A stretch of DNA of 14,256 nucleotides from Lachnospiraceae bacterium UBA3401 (GTDB lineage: Bacteria > Bacillota > Clostridia > Lachnospirales > Lachnospiraceae). The position numbers and the translations under genes are program-made. Positions 7,201 through 13,209 of this stretch are shown piece after piece. Within the stretch, counting starts at the first letter, position 1; each line of letters opens with the position of its first letter. The stretch is taken from assembly GCA_002358575.1 (NCBI GenBank), contig DEPD01000052.1, positions 1-14,256 of the forward strand. Direction: 5' to 3'. The notes under the pieces are model-generated. The model was not told the DNA's origin, ran no database searches, and worked only from the letters and a program-made list of their open reading frames with translations.

Positions 7201-7205
7201 TATGC

Positions 7206-7234
7206 ATTTTAAATCCTTTTCGCCAATAAGTCAA
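7206..7234 (-). promoter_or_regulatory. Sigma-A type promoter of the uxaB operon
   Basis: On the minus strand TTGACT (7229-7234) and TAAAAT (7206-7211) are separated by exactly 17 bases. The predicted start near 7199 gives a leader of about 67 bases to the uxaB ATG. This is the only strong promoter seen upstream of the five-gene operon. Confidence 0.8.
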
Positions 7235-7309
7235 CTATATTTTGTATACTTTTATGGTCTATTTTTCACTTATATCCTTCATTTTTATGAAAACAGTTAC
7301 ATTCACTCC

Positions 7310-7449
7310 TTACTGTTCACGCCTCATCTGATTTTGGTATCATTTAGTTCATTGAAGGCGTAAACAACAACATATCTACACACAGAATGCAAAAGGGCGT
7401 GCATTTTAGCGCACGATTTTTACTACTTTGATGAACAAGTGAACAGTAA
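7310..7449. repeat. Structured intergenic element with inverted terminal repeats
   Basis: TTACTGTTCAC (7310-7320) is repeated in perfect inverted form at 7439-7449. The similarity continues imperfectly inward to a TCATC on each side, making ends of about 20 bases. Inside lie a stem of GCCT(C)/AGGCGT type (about 7318-7326 with 7357-7365) and a 5-bp hairpin CGTGC/GCACG (7399-7416). The right end lies four bases from the stop codon of the DUF2974 gene. The hairpin is followed by T-rich sequence on the plus strand and a short T run on the minus strand, so it may serve as that gene's terminator. A MITE-like repeat or a folded 3' UTR are both possible. Confidence 0.5.
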
Positions 7450-7452
7450 CCC

Positions 7453-8613
7453 TTAATGCTCTATCCGCTGCCGGATTCTATCGAAAGTTTTCCACCGTCC
7501 AATCCGCTCCTGCTGGTCTTTTGCAAGGACTTCTATCATAAATCCACCAATTTCCCAAAACACACGTTTTGTCTCTTCATTCATTGCGGAATACTCTTGC
7601 ATAATTGTATGCAGTTTTTTGGCAAATTCCCCACCCTTGACATTCTTTAAGTCTGTCAGCGTCTTTGCCTCTGTGATTTCTATCAATTTAAAAAGACTCT
7701 CAATAAAATCGCCAACTTGCTCTACTCCCAACGCAAAAATCCAGTTGTTAATGCGGTCATAAAGTTCTTTTCGCTTTGGTTGCGAAACCTCCGAGCGCTC
7801 AAAATGGTCGCCCTCAACACACCAAGAGAAACAGATATGCTGCTGCACACCAATTTCTGTGCTCTTAATCAGTTCATAGTCCTCTTTCTGTTCCATTAAC
7901 ATTCCCACAAAGGATTCATCTGGTACAATCTTTAGAATCTTGTCCTTCACGCCATCATAGTCTAATGTCTGCATAAAGTCCGGTCGAAATCCCGGTCCGT
8001 CCATATTATATACTTTTCCAATTCTGTGTTTGACACTTTCCTCGCAAGTCATCGCTGCGTACACTGCCAGATTACCGCCCTTAGAATGCCCTCCTAGATA
8101 AAATCTAAGATTTCTTTTTCTGGCTAAAAGTTTTGCCACTTGATGCACATACTCTGTACTTCTTAACTGCGCGCCTACTGGCGTGCGATAAGCCATATAA
8201 AAATCCTCTTTCCAGCCAATCAGTGCATCATCTGTTCCCCGAAATGACAAAAATATATCACCGTTTCCCAGCAAAAAAGTCACTGCGCAAAATTGTACTC
8301 CTTCGTTCGCATCCATCTCCTCCACCAAGAAATTTGCTTTTGTATTCCGATATCTACGCGAAAATACCACTTTATAAAAAAATTCCCGATTCTTTTCCAG
8401 TTCCCACTTGACAGATATAAAATGATGCCAGTCCATTCGCTGCGCCACATCACACAGCGTAATAGCTGGCATATTCTCATCAATTTTCGGAACAATCCCA
8501 TCAAAAATAAAATAAGAAAGATGGGAGAACACAAGCCCATCTATCTCACAAAAAGGTTTTTCCGTAAAGGTAAAACCACCAAATTCATAAACATATGAAA
8601 TAATATCTCCCAT
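7453..8613 (-). CDS. Mbeg1-like (DUF2974) alpha/beta-hydrolase-fold protein
   Basis: The 386-residue protein matches the DUF2974 / Mbeg1-like family of lipase-type alpha/beta hydrolases that is common in Firmicutes. Visible landmarks are F-R-G-T-D-D at 124-129 (oxyanion/substrate-side strand turn) and G-G-H-S-K-G-G at 174-180, a nucleophile elbow with S177. These are followed by N-M-D-G-P-G-F and P-D-E-S-F-V-G-M segments that would provide the acid and surrounding loops. A catalytic histidine later in the chain, such as the one in the E-G-D-H-F segment, would complete a triad. No signal peptide or membrane segment is seen, so it should be cytoplasmic. GGAGG lies 6 bases before the ATG. It follows the DUF3810 gene by 48 bases, probably in one transcript. 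Substrate unknown. Confidence 0.85.
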   Translation of the reverse strand: MGDIISYVYEFGGFTFTEKPFCEIDGLVFSHLSYFIFDGIVPKIDENMPAITLCDVAQRMDWHHFISVKWELEKNREFFYKVVFSRRYRNTKANFLVEEMDANEGVQFCAVTFLLGNGDIFLSFRGTDDALIGWKEDFYMAYRTPVGAQLRSTEYVHQVAKLLARKRNLRFYLGGHSKGGNLAVYAAMTCEESVKHRIGKVYNMDGPGFRPDFMQTLDYDGVKDKILKIVPDESFVGMLMEQKEDYELIKSTEIGVQQHICFSWCVEGDHFERSEVSQPKRKELYDRINNWIFALGVEQVGDFIESLFKLIEITEAKTLTDLKNVKGGEFAKKLHTIMQEYSAMNEETKRVFWEIGGFMIEVLAKDQQERIGRWKTFDRIRQRIEH

Positions 8614-8661
8614 AACGATCCTCCACTATACCAGCGCCCACAGATAGAGCGCCGGCATCTT

Positions 8662-9861
8662 CTAATATAATTCTCCATCATAGTATGTCAAAAGCAAACC
8701 CACAACATTATTATATTGAAGCACTCCTTCCTCCACACCATTTAACTTCAATGTCACATCCATCAATGTACTGGAAATTTTTTTTACAGTAGAAGTCTTT
8801 ACAACCGCCTTTTTCTCCACGGTCTGCCACTCTTCCCTTGTCAGAAAAATATTGTCATCTGCCACCCCATCACTGATTCTCACATGCCTTCTATAAGTAT
8901 TCTGGTTCTTTCCAATCGACTCGTAAAAATCATTATTGACATAGCTGAGAACGCTTAGATATCCACAATATTGCAAAAATGGATCGTCAGAATGGATACA
9001 GGCCAAAAAGCCAATCATATTCGCGTCATCCTCATAGATGAAGCCTTTTGTATGTGCAAGCTCATGACAAATTGTCGGAACCACATTCGTAATATACATT
9101 ACAGAATTAATGTTTGCTTCCATAGAGAACGGAAAGTAATAACCCATTATGTACTGTTGGCTAAAAAATTCCGAAAAACTCAAATATTTCGGAGTGACAT
9201 AAAATCCAGCCAACTGGTCGTATTCTTCTCCAAGTTTTATCATTGCCTGTCGTGAAGCCTCAACTAAATCTCCATCATAATAAGCATCTCCACTGTCATC
9301 ATGAACAATTCGCTTTTCTAGTTCATTACATTTTTCAACAATATAATCTCTCAGAATCGCCAGTTCTCTCTTTGTGTAAGTCTTCTCTTTTGTTGTCTGT
9401 GTCACTGCGTGGTCTGAAGTACTGACAACCATCATATCCGACGCAATCTCATCCAGCAAGTATTTTTCGGCAAAGCTAGAGCTGTGGTACAAAATAAAGC
9501 AATTTAAGGTCATCACATAGCACACACACAACACAGTCCATGCATAAAATTTCCCAAATTTTCTAACTGCCTTCTGAAATTTTCGTTTGCAGCTAAGATT
9601 TAGTATCCCAAAACCAATGCCGAACAAGGTAATCACCACAGCCAAAATCAACATGATTTCGCCGATGCTAAATGGTATCTTGCTTGTGAGACGTGCATAG
9701 GTATTCAGCCAGGCAGGAAAAATATTCTTGATATACCAGTCACTGAATGCCACACTTCTCCACGACGCAATATTGAGTCCCATAACACCTCCCACCCCAA
9801 CAGCAAACATAATTTTGTGTATTTTGACTCCTCGGTTTGTATTTTTCTCATTTTTTTCCAT
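8662..9861 (-). CDS. DUF3810 membrane protein with HExxH zinc-protease-like motif
   Basis: The 399-residue protein begins with three predicted membrane segments (about 14-32, 66-89 and 106-126), then a large domain probably on the outer face. That domain contains H-E-L-A-H at 266-270 followed by T-K-G-F and E-D-D-A-N, the arrangement of a gluzincin-like metalloprotease: two histidines, a catalytic glutamate E267, and an acidic third ligand nearby. The family is known as DUF3810; protease activity is inferred from the motif and has not been shown for it to my knowledge. I chose the ATG at 9861 because GGAGGG (9868-9873) is 6 bases upstream; a TTG at 9894 would add 11 residues without such a site. 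A promoter candidate lies at 9929-9957. The DUF2974 gene follows 48 bases later. Confidence 0.85.
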   Translation of the reverse strand: MEKNEKNTNRGVKIHKIMFAVGVGGVMGLNIASWRSVAFSDWYIKNIFPAWLNTYARLTSKIPFSIGEIMLILAVVITLFGIGFGILNLSCKRKFQKAVRKFGKFYAWTVLCVCYVMTLNCFILYHSSSFAEKYLLDEIASDMMVVSTSDHAVTQTTKEKTYTKRELAILRDYIVEKCNELEKRIVHDDSGDAYYDGDLVEASRQAMIKLGEEYDQLAGFYVTPKYLSFSEFFSQQYIMGYYFPFSMEANINSVMYITNVVPTICHELAHTKGFIYEDDANMIGFLACIHSDDPFLQYCGYLSVLSYVNNDFYESIGKNQNTYRRHVRISDGVADDNIFLTREEWQTVEKKAVVKTSTVKKISSTLMDVTLKLNGVEEGVLQYNNVVGLLLTYYDGELY

Positions 9862-9928
9862 ATTTTTCCCTCCGGCAAATGCCTTTATCCACAACTTGTT
9901 ATTTATATTAACATATTATTATGTTAAA

Positions 9929-9957
9929 AATATAAATAAATTGTTAACATTCGCCAA
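9929..9957 (-). promoter_or_regulatory. Promoter candidate for the DUF3810-DUF2974 pair
   Basis: On the minus strand TTGGCG (9952-9957) and TATATT (9929-9934) are spaced by 17 bases in an AT-rich stretch between hflX and the DUF3810 gene. The -35 box has four of six consensus bases. No terminator is visible after hflX, so readthrough from hflX may contribute. Confidence 0.5.
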
Positions 9958-9992
9958 AGTGAATTTTCTTCTCTATTTTTATCTTCTTTCTA

Positions 9993-11264
9993 TCATTGAT
10001 TTACCAAAAACTGTTTATACCGCGCTGCGTCAACACGACTTACATTTGTCTCCATATACACACCATCCTCACGATATTCTGTGCAATATACGACAGCATT
10101 ATCATTGAAGTAAGACACCAAGTCCCCCCGCTCATATGGAATGATAAAAGAACAATCTCGATAACCTGCTGACAGTTTTCCTGTAATAAGCGTAATCAAT
10201 GTCTCTACACCGCTGCGCGATTTGGCAGACAGATACAATTTATCATCACCTTGCACTGTCGCAAATTCCCCCATTCCACACAAATCCGCCTTGTTGAATG
10301 CGTAAATCATAGGAATTTTTTCTGCTCCAAGCTCCTTCAAAGTGTCCTCTGTCACCCGAATATGCTCCATATAATTCTCATCGGAATAATCAATTACCTG
10401 CACAAGCAAATCTGCCTCTTGAACTTCTTCCAAGGTGGAACGAAATGCTTTTATTAAATTATGTGGCAAATTAGAGATAAAACCAACGGTATCTGATAGC
10501 AGAAAAGCATTTTTATCCATCGGCACAATTTTTCTGACCGTCGTGTCAAGCGTGGCAAACAGCATATCCTCCTCATAGACTTTCTTTTCCTCATCCTCAA
10601 CATATGCAGCCAGCATGGCATTCATGATGGTCGATTTTCCAGCGTTTGTATATCCTATCAGAGCGACTCTAGGAATACCCGATTCCGCCCTTTTTTTGCG
10701 CTGTGTCTTTCGCTCCTCTGCAATGTTCTCCAACTCTCGACGCATTGTTGTAAGGCGCTGCTCCAATTTCCGCCTGTCCAACTCCAACTTTTTCTCACCA
10801 GCTCCCTTGTTGCTCATCGCGCCGCTGGCGCCACCCTGTCTTGACAGCGCGTCATGAAGCCCAACCAGTCTTGGCAGCATATACTGTAGTCTTGCCACCT
10901 CAACCTGCAGCTTTGCTTCCCTTGTTTTTGCCCGTGCAGAAAAGATTTCCAATATTAAAGTCGTTCTATCCATCACTGCACAACCTAACTCTCTGCTAAG
11001 ATTTCGGAGTTGAATTGGAGATAATCCATTGTCAAACACTACCATGTCCGCCTCAAGAGCCTTCACCATCTCACGCACTTCCTGCACCTTGCCTGAACCA
11101 ATATAAGTGGCAGCGTTGGCACTTTCCATATTCTGTTCCACACGCCCCACTGGTTCCATGTTACATGCCTCTACTAGACTGACCATCTCATTCATGGCAA
11201 GGTCAAAATTCTGTTTCTTTTGCTCTGTCACAAGATTCATACCCACAATCAATACTTTGTCCAT
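9993..11264 (-). CDS. hflX: Ribosome-associated GTPase HflX
   Basis: HflX is an Obg/TRAFAC-class GTPase that binds the large ribosomal subunit and splits or rescues stalled 70S ribosomes under stress. The 423-residue protein shows the N-terminal HflX nucleotide-binding domain (about 1-180, including R-Q-G-G-A-S-G at 142-148 and a coiled-coil at about 155-195). The G domain follows: G1 G-Y-T-N-A-G-K-S at 204-211, G2 T-L-D-T-T at 238-242, G3 D-T-V-G-F at 258-262 and G4 N-K-A-D at 324-327. Length is normal. The start is fixed by GGGAGG 5 bases before the ATG. A consensus-like promoter lies about 365 bases upstream (11636-11664), implying a long leader with hairpins; a closer start cannot be excluded. 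Confidence 0.96.
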   Translation of the reverse strand: MDKVLIVGMNLVTEQKKQNFDLAMNEMVSLVEACNMEPVGRVEQNMESANAATYIGSGKVQEVREMVKALEADMVVFDNGLSPIQLRNLSRELGCAVMDRTTLILEIFSARAKTREAKLQVEVARLQYMLPRLVGLHDALSRQGGASGAMSNKGAGEKKLELDRRKLEQRLTTMRRELENIAEERKTQRKKRAESGIPRVALIGYTNAGKSTIMNAMLAAYVEDEEKKVYEEDMLFATLDTTVRKIVPMDKNAFLLSDTVGFISNLPHNLIKAFRSTLEEVQEADLLVQVIDYSDENYMEHIRVTEDTLKELGAEKIPMIYAFNKADLCGMGEFATVQGDDKLYLSAKSRSGVETLITLITGKLSAGYRDCSFIIPYERGDLVSYFNDNAVVYCTEYREDGVYMETNVSRVDAARYKQFLVNQ

Positions 11265-11301
11265 ATATACCTCCCACCTGTAGACTATCCATAATCATTC
11301 A

Positions 11302-11340
11302 TAAGGAACTGTTAAGAAATAACTGTTAAATAGTTCCTAA
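11302..11340. repeat. Palindromic intergenic repeat (copy 2)
   Basis: TAAGGAACT (11302-11310) and AGTTCCTAA (11332-11340) are inverted repeats with one mismatch. The 21-base interior contains a direct repeat of AACTGTTAA that overlaps the left arm. The arms correspond to those of the repeat at 2153-2207 and to 115-125. It lies 38 bases upstream of the hflX start, so it would form a hairpin in the hflX leader. Confidence 0.6.
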
Positions 11341-11501
11341 CCCAATTCGGCGCGAAATTCCAGACATATTGTCCATATCTTTAGTATAATACTTTATTGA
11401 AAATATTTACATATTTTTCTTTATTTTCTGCAGCCGCTTTCTTTATTTACTTACGAAAATAAAGAAAGCCTTTTCTGGCAGCAAATTGGGAGGATTCTGT
11501 C
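11341..11501. other. AT-rich spacer with a 13-bp perfect hairpin
   Basis: No gene is seen here. The main element is a perfect 13-bp inverted repeat, GCTTTCTTTATTT at 11436-11448 and AAATAAAGAAAGC at 11457-11469, with an 8-base loop. On the plus strand it lies 32 bases before the small ORF at 11502; on the minus strand it is part of the hflX leader. On the minus strand a TATACT box (11383-11388) could give a second hflX start, but its -35 is poor. Confidence 0.5.
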
Positions 11502-11615
11502 ATGAAAAAGCTTTCTCTAAAGGATTACTATATTGAAAAAGAGTTAAGTGAAAAGCATTCTCTTGAATACAGCATTCTACAAAACGCTGTATCTATAATG
11601 CTCATTCGCGACTGA
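11502..11615 (+). CDS. Possible small protein of 37 residues
   Basis: An ATG with GGGAGG 8 bases upstream opens a 37-residue frame beginning M-K-K-L-S-L-K-D-Y-Y and ending I-M-L-I-R-D. It is charged in its first half, helix-prone and without a membrane segment. It resembles no family I recognise. Upstream are a strong hairpin (11436-11469) and a possible TTGAAA-17-TTTATT promoter (about 11398-11426). It runs antisense to the predicted hflX leader. The ribosome binding site is the main support. It could be a genuine small protein, a leader peptide, the 5' remnant of a lost gene, or chance. Confidence 0.4.
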   Translation: MKKLSLKDYYIEKELSEKHSLEYSILQNAVSIMLIRD

Positions 11616-11635
11616 ATTATCACGAATCTATAGAT

Positions 11636-11664
11636 AATATACTAAATTGTCAGACAATTGTCAA
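11636..11664 (-). promoter_or_regulatory. Promoter toward hflX with a palindrome in its spacer
   Basis: On the minus strand TTGACA (11659-11664, perfect -35) and TATATT (11636-11641) are spaced by 17 bases. The spacer holds ATTGTC-A-GACAAT (11646-11658), a perfect 13-base palindrome, and a further overlapping palindrome GACAATTGTC (11653-11662) covers part of the -35 box. This is a typical layout for a repressor site. The next gene in this direction is hflX, about 365 bases downstream. Confidence 0.65.
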
Positions 11665-11710
11665 TAGTTTGCATAATTTTTCTTAATTTTATATTCTTTT
11701 ATTTTTTATA

Positions 11711-11739
11711 TTGACATTATAATCTTATTTATATATAAT
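11711..11739 (+). promoter_or_regulatory. Consensus sigma-A promoter of the tRNA gene
   Basis: TTGACA (11711-11716) and TATAAT (11734-11739) are both perfect consensus boxes with a 17-base spacer, and the tRNA begins 29 bases after the -10 box. Strong unregulated promoters of this type are normal for stable RNA. It diverges from the hflX-directed promoter, with 46 bases between the two -35 boxes. Confidence 0.9.
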
Positions 11740-11768
11740 AATTGTTGTTCAGTCGTACATACCATTAT

Positions 11769-11843
11769 CGGGGTGTGGCTCAGTTTGGCTAGAGCGCCAC
11801 CTTAGGGAGGTGGAGGCCGCAAGTTCGAATCTTGTCACTCCGA
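11769..11843 (+). tRNA. tRNA-Pro with anticodon AGG
   Basis: The 75-base sequence folds as a normal cloverleaf. The acceptor stem is CGGGGTG/CACTCCG with one G-T pair, the D stem GCTC/GAGC, the anticodon stem CCACC/GGTGG, and the T stem GCAAG/CTTGT with the TTCGAAT loop. The seven-base anticodon loop reads TTAGGGA, so positions 34-36 are AGG. The proline identity elements C1-G72, A73, G35 and G36 are all present. CCA is not encoded. A34 is unusual for a bacterial proline tRNA, where TGG, GGG and CGG are standard. It would need A-to-I editing or unmodified A34 superwobble to read more than CCU. Confidence 0.93.
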
Positions 11844-11860
11844 TTTATCTAAATAGTGCG

Positions 11861-11896
11861 AAATACCGCAGAATCAAAGGGCTCTGCGGTATTTTT
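11861..11896 (+). terminator. Rho-independent terminator of the tRNA gene
   Basis: AAATACCGCAGA (11861-11872) and TCTGCGGTATTT (11883-11894) form a perfect 12-bp stem with a 10-base loop, continuing into a T run. It ends the tRNA transcript 17 bases after the mature 3' end. Confidence 0.92.
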
Positions 11897-12078
11897 GCGT
11901 TATGGGGGAAGTACCAATTAGTGACCTGTTTTACTTGCTTTTATCATCAAATGTCAACAAATGTCGTGTCAAGTAATCTATGAAAAACTGAGTTGAAAAA
12001 AATAGGCTCACCCAAACCTTGAAAATTGCAGATATTGGTAATTTAAGACCTTGAGGCGTTGCCAACCCCCACAAGGGA
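11897..12078. other. Spacer after the tRNA with clustered short repeats
   Basis: No intact gene is seen. TTACTTG (11931-11937) is inverted at 11970-11976 (CAAGTAA). Between them AAATGTC occurs twice (11949-11955 and 11959-11965) and TGTCAA twice (11953-11958 and 11967-11972). Such clustering beside a tRNA 3' end could be arm-type binding sites of a tyrosine integrase. The frame of the downstream remnant is open back to about 12049 (G-V-A-N-P-H-K-G before the ATG). Confidence 0.3.
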
Positions 12079-12195
12079 ATGTTCCGCGCCATACAGGAGC
12101 AGATCAGCAGGCTGATGAAAGAAGAGGATGCCGTGACAGTCACCACCGGACTCATGTATCTTGAAACGCTTATAAAAAATAAGGCATCTGACTGA
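12079..12195 (+). pseudogene. Short coding remnant, 3' end of an unrecognised gene
   Basis: This frame encodes 38 residues, M-F-R-A-I-Q-E-Q-I-S-R-L-M-K-E-E-D and so on, ending L-E-T-L-I-K-N-K-A-S-D. It has the look of a real protein C-terminus: amphipathic helices and GC-rich third positions (CGC, GCC, CAG, GAG, ATC, CTG) unlike the AT-rich surroundings. It is directly followed by a terminator. The frame is open only to a stop just before 12049, and the ATG has no clear ribosome binding site. It is therefore most likely the tail of a gene from an integrative element whose 5' part was deleted. I do not recognise the family. Confidence 0.4.
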
Positions 12196-12219
12196 TCCTC
12201 TGGTCAAATGCCATAGACG

Positions 12220-12254
12220 GACCATGATTTCCATGAAGGAAGTCATGGTCTTTT
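12220..12254 (+). terminator. Rho-independent terminator after the coding remnant
   Basis: A 13-bp stem with one G-U pair (12220-12232 with 12238-12250) and a 5-base loop is followed by TTTT. It lies 24 bases after the stop codon of the plus-strand remnant and supports that remnant's having been a real gene end. The minus-strand remnant also ends at this hairpin. Confidence 0.75.
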
Positions 12255-12408
12255 ACATATTTCTCCAGCTGTCTGTTTTGGTCAATTCTGACGGTAATGT
12301 GTCGTATTTTCGGCTGGAATGTACTTTTTTATTAAATGCAGCACGATCAATTCTGAGCAGTGTGGAAAAACAATCTGCTTTTATCGTCTCCGTCAATTTA
12401 CCGTCCAA
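12253..12408 (-). pseudogene. Possible minus-strand coding remnant with repeated TCAATT motifs
   Basis: On the minus strand a frame runs from a stop at 12412 to a TAA at 12253. It reads, from a TTG, L-D-G-K-L-T-E-T-I-K-A-D-C-F and ends L-T-K-T-D-S-W-R-N-M. It lacks an ATG start and a clear ribosome binding site, so it is probably the remnant of a longer gene, or chance. In the same stretch TCAATTCTGA occurs twice as a direct repeat (12282-12291 and 12347-12356), and TCAATT again at 12393-12398. Confidence 0.25.
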
Positions 12409-12442
12409 CAGCTATAACTTTACACTTGGTCTTTTCCTCTGT

Positions 12443-12625
12443 TTAGTTAGATTTTTCTTTGATGTTGGCTTTCTGCACTTCCACATAAGCCCGATAATAC
12501 CTGTTTGTACCTTTGTTCCGATACAATTCCGAAAACTCTGTCACCGCCACTTTGGGCTGTCTTTTCAAAATCTTCTCGAACCACTTAATATCATTCTTTG
12601 TTCCCATCAGTCGAATTTTCAGCAC
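12443..12625 (-). CDS. DUF3970 family small protein
   Basis: The 60-residue protein (L-K-I-R-L-M-G-T-K-N-D-I-K-W-F-E through Y-R-N-K-G-T-N-R-Y-Y-R-A-Y) matches the DUF3970 pattern, a compact alpha/beta domain frequent in integrative and conjugative elements of Firmicutes. Function unknown. I chose the GTG at 12625 because a GGAGAG ribosome binding site lies 5-6 bases before it and homologues begin at this K-I-R-L-M-G segment. The longer open frame upstream to 12745 is out-of-frame overlap with the DUF6075 gene. The start lies 35 bases inside the end of that gene, in another frame, so translation is probably coupled. The tail V-Q-K-A-N-I-K-E-K-S-N is lysine-rich, as in relatives. Confidence 0.75.
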   Translation of the reverse strand: MLKIRLMGTKNDIKWFEKILKRQPKVAVTEFSELYRNKGTNRYYRAYVEVQKANIKEKSN

Positions 12626-13112
12626 ATTTTCTCTCCATTTCCGCAAGAATTTCCTCAATGGGCTTCTGGTTTTGGCAGTATTCCGGGTAACGGAGTTTGA
12701 TGCCCTGCCAGAAGTATATCGCATAGCCGCAGCAGAAAATATCACTCACAGAATACTCCTTGCACTTGCTTATCTGCTCGTCCCTGCTCTCATAATCTTC
12801 AACGCTTGGTGTTCCGTCCGTGTAAAGGTTAAAGGCAAGCCTTACCACTCGGACGCTACCGCTTGTCTGCCATCCTTGATGCAGGCATTCCGGCTTGATG
12901 TACCCTGACTTAATATCATAAATCTGGCTGAAATGATTTCTTGTGTCCTCTGAAATGCCGAGAATGTAGATCAAAGCCTTGTGATAGCAGTCCTGATACC
13001 TCGCCTGTTCCAATTTCTTATAATAAAACTTCTCATGTTCCTCGTTGTAAAAAAACATGTGTGTGTTGTTGGCGCTCTGCGCCCCTGCTCTTAACGCTAT
13101 GTTGTTACCCAT
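12591..13112 (-). CDS. DUF6075 family protein of mobile-element cargo
   Basis: The 173-residue soluble protein starts M-G-N-N-I-A-L and contains a block M-F-F-Y-N-E-E-H-E-K-F-Y, then R-Y-Q-D-C-Y-H-K-A-L, L-G-I-S-E-D-T-R, C-L-H-Q-G-W-Q-T-S-G-S-V-R-V-V-R and Y-A-I-Y-F-W-Q-G-I. I associate these with DUF6075, a family found mostly in integrative and conjugative elements of gut Clostridia. Its role is unknown. The start at 13112 has GGAGGG 7 bases upstream; an ATG at 13127 in the same frame overlaps that site. It overlaps the DUF3970 gene by 35 bases. The gene appears intact, but its C-terminus after about residue 160 is variable and could be truncated. Confidence 0.75.
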   Translation of the reverse strand: MGNNIALRAGAQSANNTHMFFYNEEHEKFYYKKLEQARYQDCYHKALIYILGISEDTRNHFSQIYDIKSGYIKPECLHQGWQTSGSVRVVRLAFNLYTDGTPSVEDYESRDEQISKCKEYSVSDIFCCGYAIYFWQGIKLRYPEYCQNQKPIEEILAEMERKCAENSTDGNKE

Positions 13113-13160
13113 TTTGACTCCCTCCATTCTTTAGGAGTTGAAAATATCTTCAAAAACACA

Positions 13161-13191
13161 AAAAAAGACATTTTCTATTAATTGAAATGTC
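13161..13191 (-). terminator. Rho-independent terminator after the HipA-like gene
   Basis: On the minus strand a 7-bp stem (GACATTT at 13185-13191, with its partner at 13167-13173) is followed directly by a run of six or more T. It begins about 19 bases after the stop codon of the HipA-like gene and separates it from the DUF6075 gene. Confidence 0.7.
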
Positions 13192-13209
13192 CTTACTGAT
13201 ACTCTCGTA

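Noticed and set aside
7133..7205. Riboswitch in the uxaB leader
   Set aside because: The leader is about 67 bases, shows only two DNA-type palindromes and matches no riboswitch class I know.
11769..11843. Attachment-site duplication of the tRNA 3' end
   Set aside because: No second copy of the tRNA 3' end is seen up to 14256, so an att pair cannot be claimed from this window.
11931..12155. 74-codon minus-strand frame after the tRNA
   Set aside because: Low-complexity serine/isoleucine-rich frame antisense to a GC-rich plus-strand remnant, with no ribosome binding site.
11897..12442. CRISPR array
   Set aside because: The repeats are short (6-10 bases), few and unevenly spaced, with no regular repeat-spacer pattern.
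12224..12908. Overlapping plus-strand frames of 158 and 131 codons
   Set aside because: They run opposite to DUF3970 and DUF6075, which have recognisable domains and ribosome binding sites, and they show antisense-type composition.
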